64,000 nt of DNA from Microbacterium sp. SZ1. GTDB taxonomy: Bacteria; Actinomycetota; Actinomycetes; Actinomycetales; Microbacteriaceae. Positions 34,632 to 42,609 of this stretch are shown here, piece by piece. Position numbers and translations under genes: made by a program. Positions within the stretch are counted from its first letter, which is position 1. Each line of letters starts with the position of its first letter. The DNA is taken from positions 62,001 to 126,000 of the forward strand of contig NZ_LPVV01000012.1 of NCBI RefSeq assembly GCF_002362255.1, written 5' to 3'. Under the pieces are notes generated by a model, which saw only the letters and a list, made by a program, of their open reading frames with translations, was not told where the DNA came from and ran no database searches.

Positions 34632-35561
34632 ATGACCGACGCCGCATCGCCGACCGCCGCCCGCGCTCGGCAGCGGACAGCCGCCCGGGTGATCGCCGTC
34701 ACCGCCGCGGCGGCGCTGCTCGCGACCGTCGCGGTGTGGGTTCCGGGCAGCGTCGGCACCGCGGCATCCGTCCTCCTCCCCTGGCTGGGACTCGTGCTGG
34801 CGTCACTCGTCGTGGTCGCGCTCGTGCGCGCCCGCCGGACGCTGCTGCTCCTGGTCGTCCCCGTCCTCGTCTGGCTGCTCGCGCTCGCGCCCTCGGCTCC
34901 TGGATTCGCCGCGACGGTCGACGGCCCCACGCTCTCCGTCGTGAGCCAGAACGTGCGCGCGCACTCCGGCGGCGCCGCGTCGTCGGCCGAGCAGATCGCC
35001 GCCTCCTCCCCCGACATCGTTGCGCTCACCGAGCTGGACGGAGACAGTCTCGAGGCGGCACGCTCGACGCTCGACCAGCAGTATCCGCACTCCTACGCCG
35101 TCGGGACCGTCGGCGTGTGGAGCCGCTACCCGCTGACGAGCGCCGACGCGCTCACCCTGGGCCTCGACTGGAAGCGCGCTCTGCGCGTCACGGTGCAGAC
35201 GCCGGATGCCGAGGTCGCCGTGTACGTGCTGCACGCCGACTCCGTCCGGCCCGGTCAGCAGGAGGGCCGCGACACCATGCTCGCGAATCTGGCCGACGCG
35301 GTCGCCGGCGACGGCGCACGCTCCGTCATCGCGGTCGGCGACTTCAACGCGGCGTCCGCAGACCCCGCCCTCGCCGCCCTGCGCGGACAGCTCGACTGGG
35401 TCAGGCCGACCGACGGCGCCCTCGGCTTCACCTGGCCGGCGGCGCTGCCCCTCACCCGTATCGACCAGGTGTTCGCACGCGGCCTCGACGTCGTGTCTTC
35501 GAGCACGATGCGTGCGGGCGAGAGCGACCATCTCGCCACGGTCACGACGTTCGTCCTCTGA
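34632..35561 (+). CDS. Membrane-anchored endonuclease/exonuclease/phosphatase (EEP) family protein
   Basis: A 309-residue protein with three N-terminal membrane helices (to about residue 95), followed by an EEP domain: VVSQNVRAHSG, ALTELDGDS, VGDFNAASADP, RIDQVFARG and AGESDHLATVT. The metal and catalytic residues (Asn, Glu, GDFN, SDH) are in place. The domain should face outside. Actinobacterial relatives are putative extracellular nucleases or phosphodiesterases. GGAGGA at 34621 fixes ATG 34632. It lies between metY and metX but has its own ribosome site and follows a terminator, so it probably has no role in methionine synthesis. Confidence 0.85.
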   Translation: MTDAASPTAARARQRTAARVIAVTAAAALLATVAVWVPGSVGTAASVLLPWLGLVLASLVVVALVRARRTLLLLVVPVLVWLLALAPSAPGFAATVDGPTLSVVSQNVRAHSGGAASSAEQIAASSPDIVALTELDGDSLEAARSTLDQQYPHSYAVGTVGVWSRYPLTSADALTLGLDWKRALRVTVQTPDAEVAVYVLHADSVRPGQQEGRDTMLANLADAVAGDGARSVIAVGDFNAASADPALAALRGQLDWVRPTDGALGFTWPAALPLTRIDQVFARGLDVVSSSTMRAGESDHLATVTTFVL

Positions 35562-35670
35562 CGACGGTCGGGCTTCGACGACGGTCGGCTTCGACCGCGT
35601 TCCGCGCGACGACGCTCCCGGGCGACGTAACGTTCCGTCGCCGCCGCAGCCGCCACGGGAGAATGGAGAC

Positions 35671-36879
35671 ATGGACTGGCAGACGACCTCTGAAGACACG
35701 GTGCCCTCGGCACCCGTGACGGAGGCCGACGTCCGGCTGCTCCGCGCGCGCCCGCCCGCGACCGGAGCCTGGCGCGACGGCGATCCCCTCGGCGGTCGCC
35801 GCTTCGCCTCCTTCGGCGCGTTCCGCACGGAGAGCGGGGCAGAGCTGCCCGGCATCCGTCTCGCCTTCGAGTCGTGGGGTGAGCTCAACGCCGCCCGCGA
35901 CAACGCGATCCTCGTCCTGCACGCGCTGACGGGCGACAGCCACGTGCGCGGTGAGGCCGGCGCCGGCCACCCGACCGCTGGCTGGTGGGAGGACGTCGTC
36001 GGCCCCGGCGCGCCGCTCGACACCGACCGCTGGTTCGTGATCGCCCCCAACATGCTGGGCGGATGCCAAGGTTCGACGGGACCGGCGAGCATCGGCCCGC
36101 GCGGCATCGAGTGGGCGTCGCGCTTCCCTTATCTGACGATCCGCGATCAGGTCGCGGCCCAGGTGCGCCTCGCAGATGCGCTGGGCATCGACGCATGGGC
36201 CGCGGTGATCGGCGGATCGATGGGCGGTATGCACGCCCTCGAGTGGGCCGCCACCCACCCGGAGCGGGTGGAGCGGCTCGCGGTACTGTCGTCGCCCCCG
36301 GTGACCACGGCCGACCAGATCGCGCTGAACACCGTCCAGCTGGAGACGATCCGGATGGACCCTCGTTACCTGGGGGGTGAGTACTACGACCTCTCCGACG
36401 GCGATGGGCCCCACCGGGGGCTCGCGCTCGCCCGACGCATGGCGCTGCTGAACTATCGGAGCCCGATCGAGCTGAATCAGCGGTTCCAGCGCTCCTGGCA
36501 GTCCGACGTCTCACCGCTGGGGCACGGCGGGCGGTTCGCCGTCGAGTCGTACCTCGACTTCCACGGCAACAAGTTCACCCGGCGGTTCGACGCGAACAGC
36601 TACATCACGCTCGTCGAGGCCATGAACTCGCACGACGTCGGCCGTGATCGCGGCGGCGTCGAAGCGGCGCTCGCGGCCGTGACGGCGCGCACGCTGGTGC
36701 TCGGCATCGACAGCGACCGCCTGTTCCCGGTCGACGGACAGCACCGGATCGCCCGCGGCATCCCGAACACGCTCGACGGAGACGAGGCCGTCGTCCTCGT
36801 GAGCGACTTCGGTCACGACGGCTTCCTCATCGAGACGCAGGCCGTGGGAAGCCATCTGCGCCGTCTGCTCGCGGCATGA
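35671..36879 (+). CDS. metX: Homoserine O-acetyltransferase
   Basis: A 402-residue alpha/beta-hydrolase-fold acyltransferase. It acetylates homoserine in the first committed step to methionine. It has HALTGDSHV, PNMLGGCQGSTGP (family signature), the nucleophile GGSMGGM, the acid in GIDSDRLFP and His in DFGHDGF. True MetX and succinyl-transferring homologues differ at a few residues I cannot score here. The MetY partner supports acetyl. The start ATG 35671 lies after GAGAATGGAGAC. Confidence 0.94.
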   Translation: MDWQTTSEDTVPSAPVTEADVRLLRARPPATGAWRDGDPLGGRRFASFGAFRTESGAELPGIRLAFESWGELNAARDNAILVLHALTGDSHVRGEAGAGHPTAGWWEDVVGPGAPLDTDRWFVIAPNMLGGCQGSTGPASIGPRGIEWASRFPYLTIRDQVAAQVRLADALGIDAWAAVIGGSMGGMHALEWAATHPERVERLAVLSSPPVTTADQIALNTVQLETIRMDPRYLGGEYYDLSDGDGPHRGLALARRMALLNYRSPIELNQRFQRSWQSDVSPLGHGGRFAVESYLDFHGNKFTRRFDANSYITLVEAMNSHDVGRDRGGVEAALAAVTARTLVLGIDSDRLFPVDGQHRIARGIPNTLDGDEAVVLVSDFGHDGFLIETQAVGSHLRRLLAA

Positions 36880-36894
36880 CGATCGCGGTCGCGA

Positions 36895-37521
36895 TCACCC
36901 TCCGCTGAGCGTCCAGGGCAGCGCTGTCGTGTCGAGGCGCAGGTCGTCCCACGCGAAGACCGCACCGCCCTCCGCCGCGAGAACGCGCGTCGAGAACTGC
37001 CGCACCGCGCCCGCCGTGGCGAGTGCCTGCTCGACGGACTCGGCTGCGCTCAGCTGATGCAGGGTCATCCACGTCGGCGGGAACAGTGTCCACTCCCCCG
37101 TCGCGTGACGCGCGAGCGCCTGAGCGGGACTCACCCAGTGCGCGTCGACGACCTCGTCGGCGGAGAGCCGCATCTCACCGTCCGGCGCTTCTGCGAGGAA
37201 GAACCAGGTCCTGATCCGCACGGGCGCCTCGGACGGCGGCTGCCACCGTGAGAGGACGACGGCGTCGTCGACGACGAGACCGACCTCCTCCCAGGTCTCG
37301 CGGATGCCCGCACGACGCGCCTGGTCGACCTCGTCATCGCCCGGTCGGCGGTCGCCCTCCTCGACCTTGCCGCCCGGGAAGACCCAGGCGTCGGCGAAGG
37401 ATCCTCGGCCGGGGCGGCGCATGAGGAGCACCTCGAGGCCGGCAGCCCGCTCGTCGGTTGGCGATCCGGGTCGCAGCAGCGCGACGGTGCCGGCGACGGG
37501 AAGATCATCGAGATCGGTCAT
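36895..37521 (-). CDS. NUDIX hydrolase
   Basis: A 208-residue NUDIX protein. The box is split by an insertion: VFPGGKVEEGDRRPG then ARRAGIRETWEEVGLV, with the REtxEE core intact. This longer form resembles the NUDT19/CoA-pyrophosphatase-like group, which cleaves nucleoside diphosphates linked to other moieties. The substrate is unknown. It converges with metX, with 15 bases between the stops. Confidence 0.85.
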   Translation of the reverse strand: MTDLDDLPVAGTVALLRPGSPTDERAAGLEVLLMRRPGRGSFADAWVFPGGKVEEGDRRPGDDEVDQARRAGIRETWEEVGLVVDDAVVLSRWQPPSEAPVRIRTWFFLAEAPDGEMRLSADEVVDAHWVSPAQALARHATGEWTLFPPTWMTLHQLSAAESVEQALATAGAVRQFSTRVLAAEGGAVFAWDDLRLDTTALPWTLSGG

Positions 37522-37527
37522 CCCGTC

Positions 37528-37533
37528 ACTCTA
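37528..37533 (-). promoter_or_regulatory. -10 element for a leaderless NUDIX transcript
   Basis: TAGAGT, six bases, ATG 37521. Confidence 0.55.
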
Positions 37534-37603
37534 CGGCCGGGTCTCAGACCGCAGACGAGCGACTCGTCGCGCGACGCCGCCGGCTCAGAAGACGAGCACC
37601 CGC

Positions 37604-38821
37604 TCAGGCCACGAGCGCCGGGCGCCGCGCCTCGGCGCGGTACGCGACAAGCGCGATGAGGAGCCCTGCGACGGCCAGGACGGCACCCGTCCACGACGGG
37701 GCGGTGAACCCCCATCCCGCGGCGATCACGACGCCGCCGAGGAAGGCGCCGAGGCTGTTGCCGATGTTGAGCGCGGAATGGTTGATCGCCGCGGCGATCG
37801 ACTGGTTGTCGCCGGCGACGTCCATGAGACGCGTCTGGATCGTCGGACTGAGCGCGGCCGACACCAGGCCGACGACGAGGACGAGCGCAGCGAGCGAGAC
37901 GATCCAGAACGACAGCAGCGCGAGCAGCGCGAACACAACCGCCATGACCGCGAGACCCCACAGCAGGGTCCGTCGCAGATCGATGTCGGCGAGGTGCCCG
38001 CCGACGAGGTTGCCGACGGTCATGCCGATACCCATGAGCACGAGCACGATCGGCACCACCCACTCCGGCGACCCGGCGACCTCCGTCACGAGCGGCGCGA
38101 TGTAGCTGTACACGGCGAAGAACCCGCCGAAGCCGATCGCGCCGATGCCGAGCGTGAACCACACCTGGGGGATGCGGAAGACGCCGAGTTCCTGGCGCAT
38201 CGTGCGGCCCGGCGTCCCGGGATGCTCCGGAACGAAGAGGAGGATGCAGACCGTCGCGATCGCGAACACGAGGGCGACGACGCCGAACGCCGCGCGCCAT
38301 CCCCACTGCTGACCGAGGAACGTGCCGAGCGGCACGCCCACCACGTTCGCGACGGTGAGACCCGTGAGGATGAACGCCACGCCCTTGGCCCGGTTGCCAG
38401 GGCCCATGACATCGGCGGCGATGAGAGCGCCGATGCCGAAGTACGCGCCGTGCGGGAGCCCGGCGAGGAACCGCGACACGCCCACGAGTTCGAAGGTCGG
38501 CAGGATGACCGTGAGCGCGTTGAAGACGGTGAGCGCGATCGCCAAGCCGATGATGACGCGGTGCCGCGGGAAGCGCGCCACGAACCCGGCGATGGTCGGC
38601 GCCCCCACCACCACGCCCAGCGCGTACAGCGAGATCAGCCAGCCGGCCTGGCTCAGCGCGTCTTCAGGGCTCGAAGCCCAGAGCGTCGGCAGCAGTTCGG
38701 CGGCGATGTTCGGGAGCAGGCCCATGACGACGAACTCGGTCATGCCGATGCCGAAGCTGCCGATGGCGAGGGAGAGGAGCGCCCACTTCGCCGCACCCCT
38801 CGATTCAGTCGAGGGATTCAC
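37604..38821 (-). CDS. MFS exporter (DHA1, AraJ/CmlR-like)
   Basis: A 405-residue, twelve-helix major facilitator. The N-terminal SIGSFGIGMTEFVVMGLLPNIA-type segment (present as IGSFGIGMTEFVVMGLLPN) marks the DHA1 arabinose-efflux/chloramphenicol-resistance branch. Motif A-like RFPRHRVIIG and the motif C run AKGVAFILTGLTVANVVGVPLG are visible. It probably exports drugs or sugars. GTG start at 38821 with a leaderless promoter. It lies just after the AraC-type gene on the same strand, which may regulate it. Confidence 0.88.
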   Translation of the reverse strand: MNPSTESRGAAKWALLSLAIGSFGIGMTEFVVMGLLPNIAAELLPTLWASSPEDALSQAGWLISLYALGVVVGAPTIAGFVARFPRHRVIIGLAIALTVFNALTVILPTFELVGVSRFLAGLPHGAYFGIGALIAADVMGPGNRAKGVAFILTGLTVANVVGVPLGTFLGQQWGWRAAFGVVALVFAIATVCILLFVPEHPGTPGRTMRQELGVFRIPQVWFTLGIGAIGFGGFFAVYSYIAPLVTEVAGSPEWVVPIVLVLMGIGMTVGNLVGGHLADIDLRRTLLWGLAVMAVVFALLALLSFWIVSLAALVLVVGLVSAALSPTIQTRLMDVAGDNQSIAAAINHSALNIGNSLGAFLGGVVIAAGWGFTAPSWTGAVLAVAGLLIALVAYRAEARRPALVA

Positions 38822-38827
38822 CGGTTC

Positions 38828-38833
38828 AGCTTA
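38828..38833 (-). promoter_or_regulatory. -10 element for a leaderless MFS transcript
   Basis: TAAGCT, six bases, GTG 38821. It overlaps the last codons of the AraC-type gene. Confidence 0.5.
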
Positions 38834-39616
38834 GCGGCTGCGGGAGGGGGCGAACGCCCCGGGGGTGGCACCGAGCACCCGGCGGAAGTGTCGGGTCAGG
38901 TGCGATTGATCATGGAATCCCGAACGGGCAGCCGCTGCCGCAGGCGGCACCCCGTCGACGAGGAGGCGACGGGCGAGGTCGATGCGTCGGCTCACGACGT
39001 ACTGGTGCGGAGCGAGACCGTACGTCTGCGAGAACACGCGGATGAGATGACTGGGATGCACTCCGAACGCGGCAGCGACCTCTGCGAGCGTGAACGTCTC
39101 GGCGAAGCGGTCGTCGAGCTCTGCGCGGAGCCTGCGAGCGAGCGGGGAGTCGTCGCTCTCTGCGCTCGGCGCCCCCAGTTGCGCGAGCACGAGTCGCCGC
39201 ACCGACAGCATCCAGTGCTCGGCTGCGAGAAGATCACCCGGAGCGGCGAGGGCTCCGTGGACGCGACGTATCGCCGCCATCACCGCCGGATCGGTGAGGG
39301 TCGGCTGCGCCACGGAGAGCGACTGCGCCCTGGTCGGCAGCCAGTCGCCGTCGAGGTAGACGACCCTTTTCCGATAGGGACGACCGGGGACCGCCGAGCG
39401 TCCGTCGTGCGGGATGCCGGGCGGCAGCAGAGTCAGGGCGCGCGGCGCGGCGATGTGCGAGGAGCGGTGCAGGCCGTACGAGACCGCTCCCTCGTCGACG
39501 AGCATCACCGCCCAGCCGTCGTGCGCGTGCATCGGATACGCATGCTGGAACGTCGCGTGATAGACCTCTCGAACGCCCGGGACCGCCGGATGCCACGCTC
39601 GGACGTCGTCTGCCAC
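38831..39616 (-). CDS. AraC-family transcriptional regulator
   Basis: A 261-residue regulator. The N-terminal cupin sensor domain has HAYPMHAHDGWAVMLVDEG and LLPPGIPHDGR. The C-terminal pair of HTH motifs has FTLAEVAAAFGVHPSHLIRVF and the signature AAAARSGFHDQSHLTRHFRRVLGATPGAF. This group often controls adjacent exporters, here the MFS gene nine bases downstream. GTG 39616 fits a leaderless promoter; longer frames would run into the DUF2000 gene. Confidence 0.88.
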   Translation of the reverse strand: MADDVRAWHPAVPGVREVYHATFQHAYPMHAHDGWAVMLVDEGAVSYGLHRSSHIAAPRALTLLPPGIPHDGRSAVPGRPYRKRVVYLDGDWLPTRAQSLSVAQPTLTDPAVMAAIRRVHGALAAPGDLLAAEHWMLSVRRLVLAQLGAPSAESDDSPLARRLRAELDDRFAETFTLAEVAAAFGVHPSHLIRVFSQTYGLAPHQYVVSRRIDLARRLLVDGVPPAAAAARSGFHDQSHLTRHFRRVLGATPGAFAPSRSR

Positions 39617-39622
39617 GCAACA

Positions 39623-39628
39623 AACGTA
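39623..39628 (-). promoter_or_regulatory. -10 element for a leaderless AraC-type transcript
   Basis: TACGTT, six bases, GTG 39616. Confidence 0.5.
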
Positions 39629-39665
39629 CAAGACGACGCGGCGGCGGGCTCGGGATGCTGGAGGC

Positions 39666-40121
39666 ATGACCGTTTCCCCCGCGACCTCCCTCGATCCCGA
39701 TGCCGCCGTCCGTTTCGACACCAAGGTCGTGGTGCTGCTCGACGACCGCCTCGCCGCGTGGCAGGAGCTGAACGTGACCGCCTTCCTGACCTCGGGCATC
39801 ACCGTGAGCGCTCCTGACCTCACGGGTGAGCCGTACCGGGACGCCGACGGCGTCGAGTACCTGCCGATGCTGCGGCAGCCCGTGATGGTCATGACGGCGC
39901 CGCCCGCTCTCCTGCGCGCCGCCAGGGCCAAGGCCTCCTCGCGCGACGACATGGCGGTCGCGGTGTACACCCGTCAGCTGTTCGACACCGGCCACGACGC
40001 CGCGAACCGTGCCGCGGTCGCCGCGGTCGGATCCGACGAGCTCGAGCTGGTCGGCGTCGCGCTGCGAGGTCCGCGCAACGCCGTGGACCGCCTGACGAAG
40101 GGTGCGCGGCTCCACGACTGA
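39666..40121 (+). CDS. DUF2000 family protein
   Basis: A 151-residue protein of a family with unknown function. It has FDTKVVVLLDDRLAAWQELNVTAF, YRDADGVEYLPMLRQPVMVM and LRGPRNAVDRLTKGA, which match DUF2000 (a peptidyl-tRNA hydrolase II-like fold). It is transcribed divergently from the AraC-type gene across 49 bases and may belong to the same circuit. CTGGAGGC precedes ATG. Confidence 0.83.
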   Translation: MTVSPATSLDPDAAVRFDTKVVVLLDDRLAAWQELNVTAFLTSGITVSAPDLTGEPYRDADGVEYLPMLRQPVMVMTAPPALLRAARAKASSRDDMAVAVYTRQLFDTGHDAANRAAVAAVGSDELELVGVALRGPRNAVDRLTKGARLHD

Positions 40122-40143
40122 CGACGGATCGCCGATCAGTCGT
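40114..40143. terminator. Inverted repeat embracing two convergent stop codons
   Basis: ACGACTGA (40114-40121) pairs with TCAGTCGT (40136-40143). Each arm contains one gene's stop codon. Confidence 0.5.
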
Positions 40144-40465
40144 CGGCGTCGTCGATCGCCGCCTCGAGCCGCTCGATCTTCGCGTCGAGCTCGCCGGAGT
40201 AGCCGGGCCGGATGTCGGCCTTGAGCACGAGCGAGACCCGAGATCCGAACGGCATGACGGCCTCGGTCGCACGCTTGACCACATCCATGACCGTGTCCCA
40301 GTCCGGACCCTCGATCTCGGTGAACATGCTCGTGGTGCGGTGAGCCAGGCCCGATTCGCGAACGACTCGCACGGCGGCGGCGACCGCGTCGTGCACGGAC
40401 GCGTCAGAGCGCGTCGATCCGTCGGCGGGGTCGCCGCTCGGGGCGACGGAGAAGGCGATCAGCAT
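40136..40465 (-). CDS. MTH1187/YkoF-type thiamine-binding protein
   Basis: A 109-residue DUF77 (thiamine-binding, YqgV/MTH1187) protein. MLIAFSVAPSG, SVHDAVAAAVRVVRESGLAHRTTSMFTEIEG and RVSLVLKADIRPG follow the ferredoxin-like fold. It may bind thiamine or hydroxymethylpyrimidine to buffer or sense the vitamin. ATG 40465 is four bases after the end of the membrane-protein gene, so the two are co-transcribed. Confidence 0.82.
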   Translation of the reverse strand: MLIAFSVAPSGDPADGSTRSDASVHDAVAAAVRVVRESGLAHRTTSMFTEIEGPDWDTVMDVVKRATEAVMPFGSRVSLVLKADIRPGYSGELDAKIERLEAAIDDADD

Positions 40466-40469
40466 GGGT

Positions 40470-41708
40470 TCACTCCCTGATGGTGGACGGTCTGTGGGCG
40501 GGCACACGCACGAGGGCGCGGATGCCGATGGCGAGCAGGATGACGAGAAGCAGGTTGCGCAGGGTGAGCACGACCACGGGCAGCAGCTCGGCGCGCAGCA
40601 GGGCGTCGTAGTTCAGCGGATACACGAGGCAGGTGAGAGCGCACAGCGCGAGCACGACCACGGCGGGCGCCGTGGCTCTGGCACGGTCCAGGACCAGCCA
40701 GAGCACCACGGGGGCGATGAGCCAGGTCTGGAACTGCGGCGACCCGACCTTGTTGAGGACGATCAGCGTCGTCACGAGCGACAGCGCCAGGGGCGGCAGG
40801 AGGCGGAAGACGGATGCACCGCGCATCGCGGTGCGGGCGCCGATCCCCGCGATCACCAGGACCAGCACGATCATGAGCGGCGTCAGCACCGCACCGACGG
40901 CCTCCGCGCCCGCTGCGTCGATCTGGAAGGTCAGGATGTCGAAGCTGTACTCGATGCGCGCCGCACCGCCGACCGCGAGCCACACGAACGGCGTCGCGGC
41001 CACCGCCTCGATCTGCAGCCCGCGCCCCGTCTGCTCCGTGAGGAAGCCGAAGATCTCCGAATCGGCCCCGAGCACGAGGAGCACGCCGACGATCGCTGCG
41101 GAGACGGCGGCCGCGGTGAGCAGCATACGCATGCGGGTGGTCGCGGCCACGATCGCCGCTGCGAGCAGCGCCCCCGGCCAGATCTTGATCCAGGCGCCGA
41201 TCGTGAGCAGTGCGGCGGCGACAGCGGGGCGGCGCGACACCCAGAGTCCGCCGATCACGGCGATCGGCACCGTGATCGCGTCGATCCGGTACAGGGCGAT
41301 CGGGCCGAGCAGCACGAGCGCCGCGACCCAGAACCATGCTCCGAGACGCCGAGGCCGCGAGGGCGACCGTCCGACCAGCACCGCGAACGCGATCGCATCG
41401 AGCACGGCGACGAGCACCGCCCAGGCCACCAGGTACGCGTTCGACACTCCCATCGCGCCGACGAGCGGAGCCGCGAGCATCTTCGCAGCGACCATCGGGA
41501 GCAGCGCGAGCTGCGGGTAGACCCACGTCTCGGTGATCCCGACGATCGGTCCGCCCGAGAGCGCCGCCGAAGCCCACGGCTCGTACACGAGCACGACATC
41601 GCCCATCGGCTGGCTCGGGTACAGCCAGCCGGTCACGGCGGTGACGACGTGCACGGCGAGGAACGCCGCCCAGAGCAGCACGGCGTGCGCCGACACCCCT
41701 CGGCTCAT
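40470..41708 (-). CDS. Polytopic membrane protein, glycosyltransferase-87-like
   Basis: A 412-residue protein with about ten hydrophobic helices. The pattern after the first helix (YPSQPMGDVVLVYEPWASAAL and ETWVYPQLALLPMV) and the IGAWIKIWPGALLAA segment recall GT87/DUF2029 polyprenyl-phosphate mannosyltransferases (GT-C fold), where an aspartate in the first periplasmic loop is catalytic. The match is by pattern, not strong motif. ATG 41708 overlaps the nnrD stop (ATGA). Confidence 0.65.
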   Translation of the reverse strand: MSRGVSAHAVLLWAAFLAVHVVTAVTGWLYPSQPMGDVVLVYEPWASAALSGGPIVGITETWVYPQLALLPMVAAKMLAAPLVGAMGVSNAYLVAWAVLVAVLDAIAFAVLVGRSPSRPRRLGAWFWVAALVLLGPIALYRIDAITVPIAVIGGLWVSRRPAVAAALLTIGAWIKIWPGALLAAAIVAATTRMRMLLTAAAVSAAIVGVLLVLGADSEIFGFLTEQTGRGLQIEAVAATPFVWLAVGGAARIEYSFDILTFQIDAAGAEAVGAVLTPLMIVLVLVIAGIGARTAMRGASVFRLLPPLALSLVTTLIVLNKVGSPQFQTWLIAPVVLWLVLDRARATAPAVVVLALCALTCLVYPLNYDALLRAELLPVVVLTLRNLLLVILLAIGIRALVRVPAHRPSTIRE

Positions 41709-42553
41709 GCCAGGAGTTCCGCGATGACGCCGGGGAGGGCGTGCGCGACGTCGAGTGCGACGATGGGATGCCCTGGCCTGCCGTCGTCGACTCCTGCAGC
41801 CCGCCGCGCAGCACGACCGTGGAGCCATGCCCCGGCTGCCGCGATGTCGGCGATCTCGGCGTCCGGGTTCGCGGCCAGGAGCGCTCCGAGGACCCCGCCC
41901 AGCACATCACCGGTGCCCGCGGTCGACAGCCACCCCGTTCCCGCTTCGACGGTGAGGGGAGGGCCGTCGGGACGGGCGATGATCGTGCGCGCCCCCTTCA
42001 GCAGCACGACAGCGCCGACGGCCTCTGCCACGGCCGTCGCGACGCCCTCGCGGTCGGCATTCTCGTCCACGCCCAGACGCTCCTGCAGGCGGGAGAACTC
42101 TCGACCGTGCGGCGTGAGCAGCATCGGCGCATGCGTCTCGGATGCCGTAGCGACGTCGGCCGCGAGATCCAGGGCACCCGCGTCGACGACGACAGCGTCC
42201 TCCCCCGCGAGGATCTGTCGCAGCTCGTGCTCCTCCTCCGCGGTGCGGGACGCGGCATCCGTGCCCGACCCGATCACCCAGGCTCCCACCCGCGCTCCGA
42301 CCGCGTGCGGACTGACCACGGTCTCGGGCCTCCGCGCAAGCACGGCATCGGCCGCTCGCCCCTCGCCGATGTAGCGGACGAAACCGGCCCCCGCGCGCCA
42401 CGCCGCCTCGACGCCCAGCACCGCGGCGCCTGGATACGCGGACGATCCGGTGCGCAGGCCGACGACGCCCCGCGAGTACTTGTCGTCGTCGGCGCCGGGC
42501 ACCCGCAGGAATCGGGCGGTGTCGCCGCGGGACCATTCACGCGCTTCGGACAT
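41705..42553 (-). CDS. nnrD: ADP-dependent NAD(P)HX dehydratase
   Basis: A 282-residue ribokinase-fold enzyme (YjeF C-terminal domain) that repairs hydrated NADH or NADPH. It has DKYSRGVVGLRTGSSAYPGAAVL, VVVDAGALD, LTPHGREFSRL and the catalytic GTGDVLGGVLGALLA with Asp. The epimerase half (NnrE) is absent here, so it must be encoded elsewhere. First gene of a three-gene run with the membrane protein and thiamine-binding genes. Divergent from the Old Yellow Enzyme gene. Confidence 0.9.
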   Translation of the reverse strand: MSEAREWSRGDTARFLRVPGADDDKYSRGVVGLRTGSSAYPGAAVLGVEAAWRAGAGFVRYIGEGRAADAVLARRPETVVSPHAVGARVGAWVIGSGTDAASRTAEEEHELRQILAGEDAVVVDAGALDLAADVATASETHAPMLLTPHGREFSRLQERLGVDENADREGVATAVAEAVGAVVLLKGARTIIARPDGPPLTVEAGTGWLSTAGTGDVLGGVLGALLAANPDAEIADIAAAGAWLHGRAARRAAGVDDGRPGHPIVALDVAHALPGVIAELLA

Positions 42554-42559
42554 GTCTCC

Positions 42560-42565
42560 ACGTTA
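42560..42565 (-). promoter_or_regulatory. -10 element for a leaderless nnrD transcript
   Basis: TAACGT, six bases (GGAGAC), ATG 42553. Confidence 0.5.
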
Positions 42566-42597
42566 GTGCGGCGACCCCGGCATGCCCCCGAGCGCCG

Positions 42598-42603
42598 TAG
42601 CGT
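42598..42603 (+). promoter_or_regulatory. -10 element for a leaderless Old Yellow Enzyme transcript
   Basis: TAGCGT, six bases, GTG 42610. No Shine-Dalgarno sequence is present, which strengthens the leaderless reading. Confidence 0.6.
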
Positions 42604-42609
42604 TGTCGC

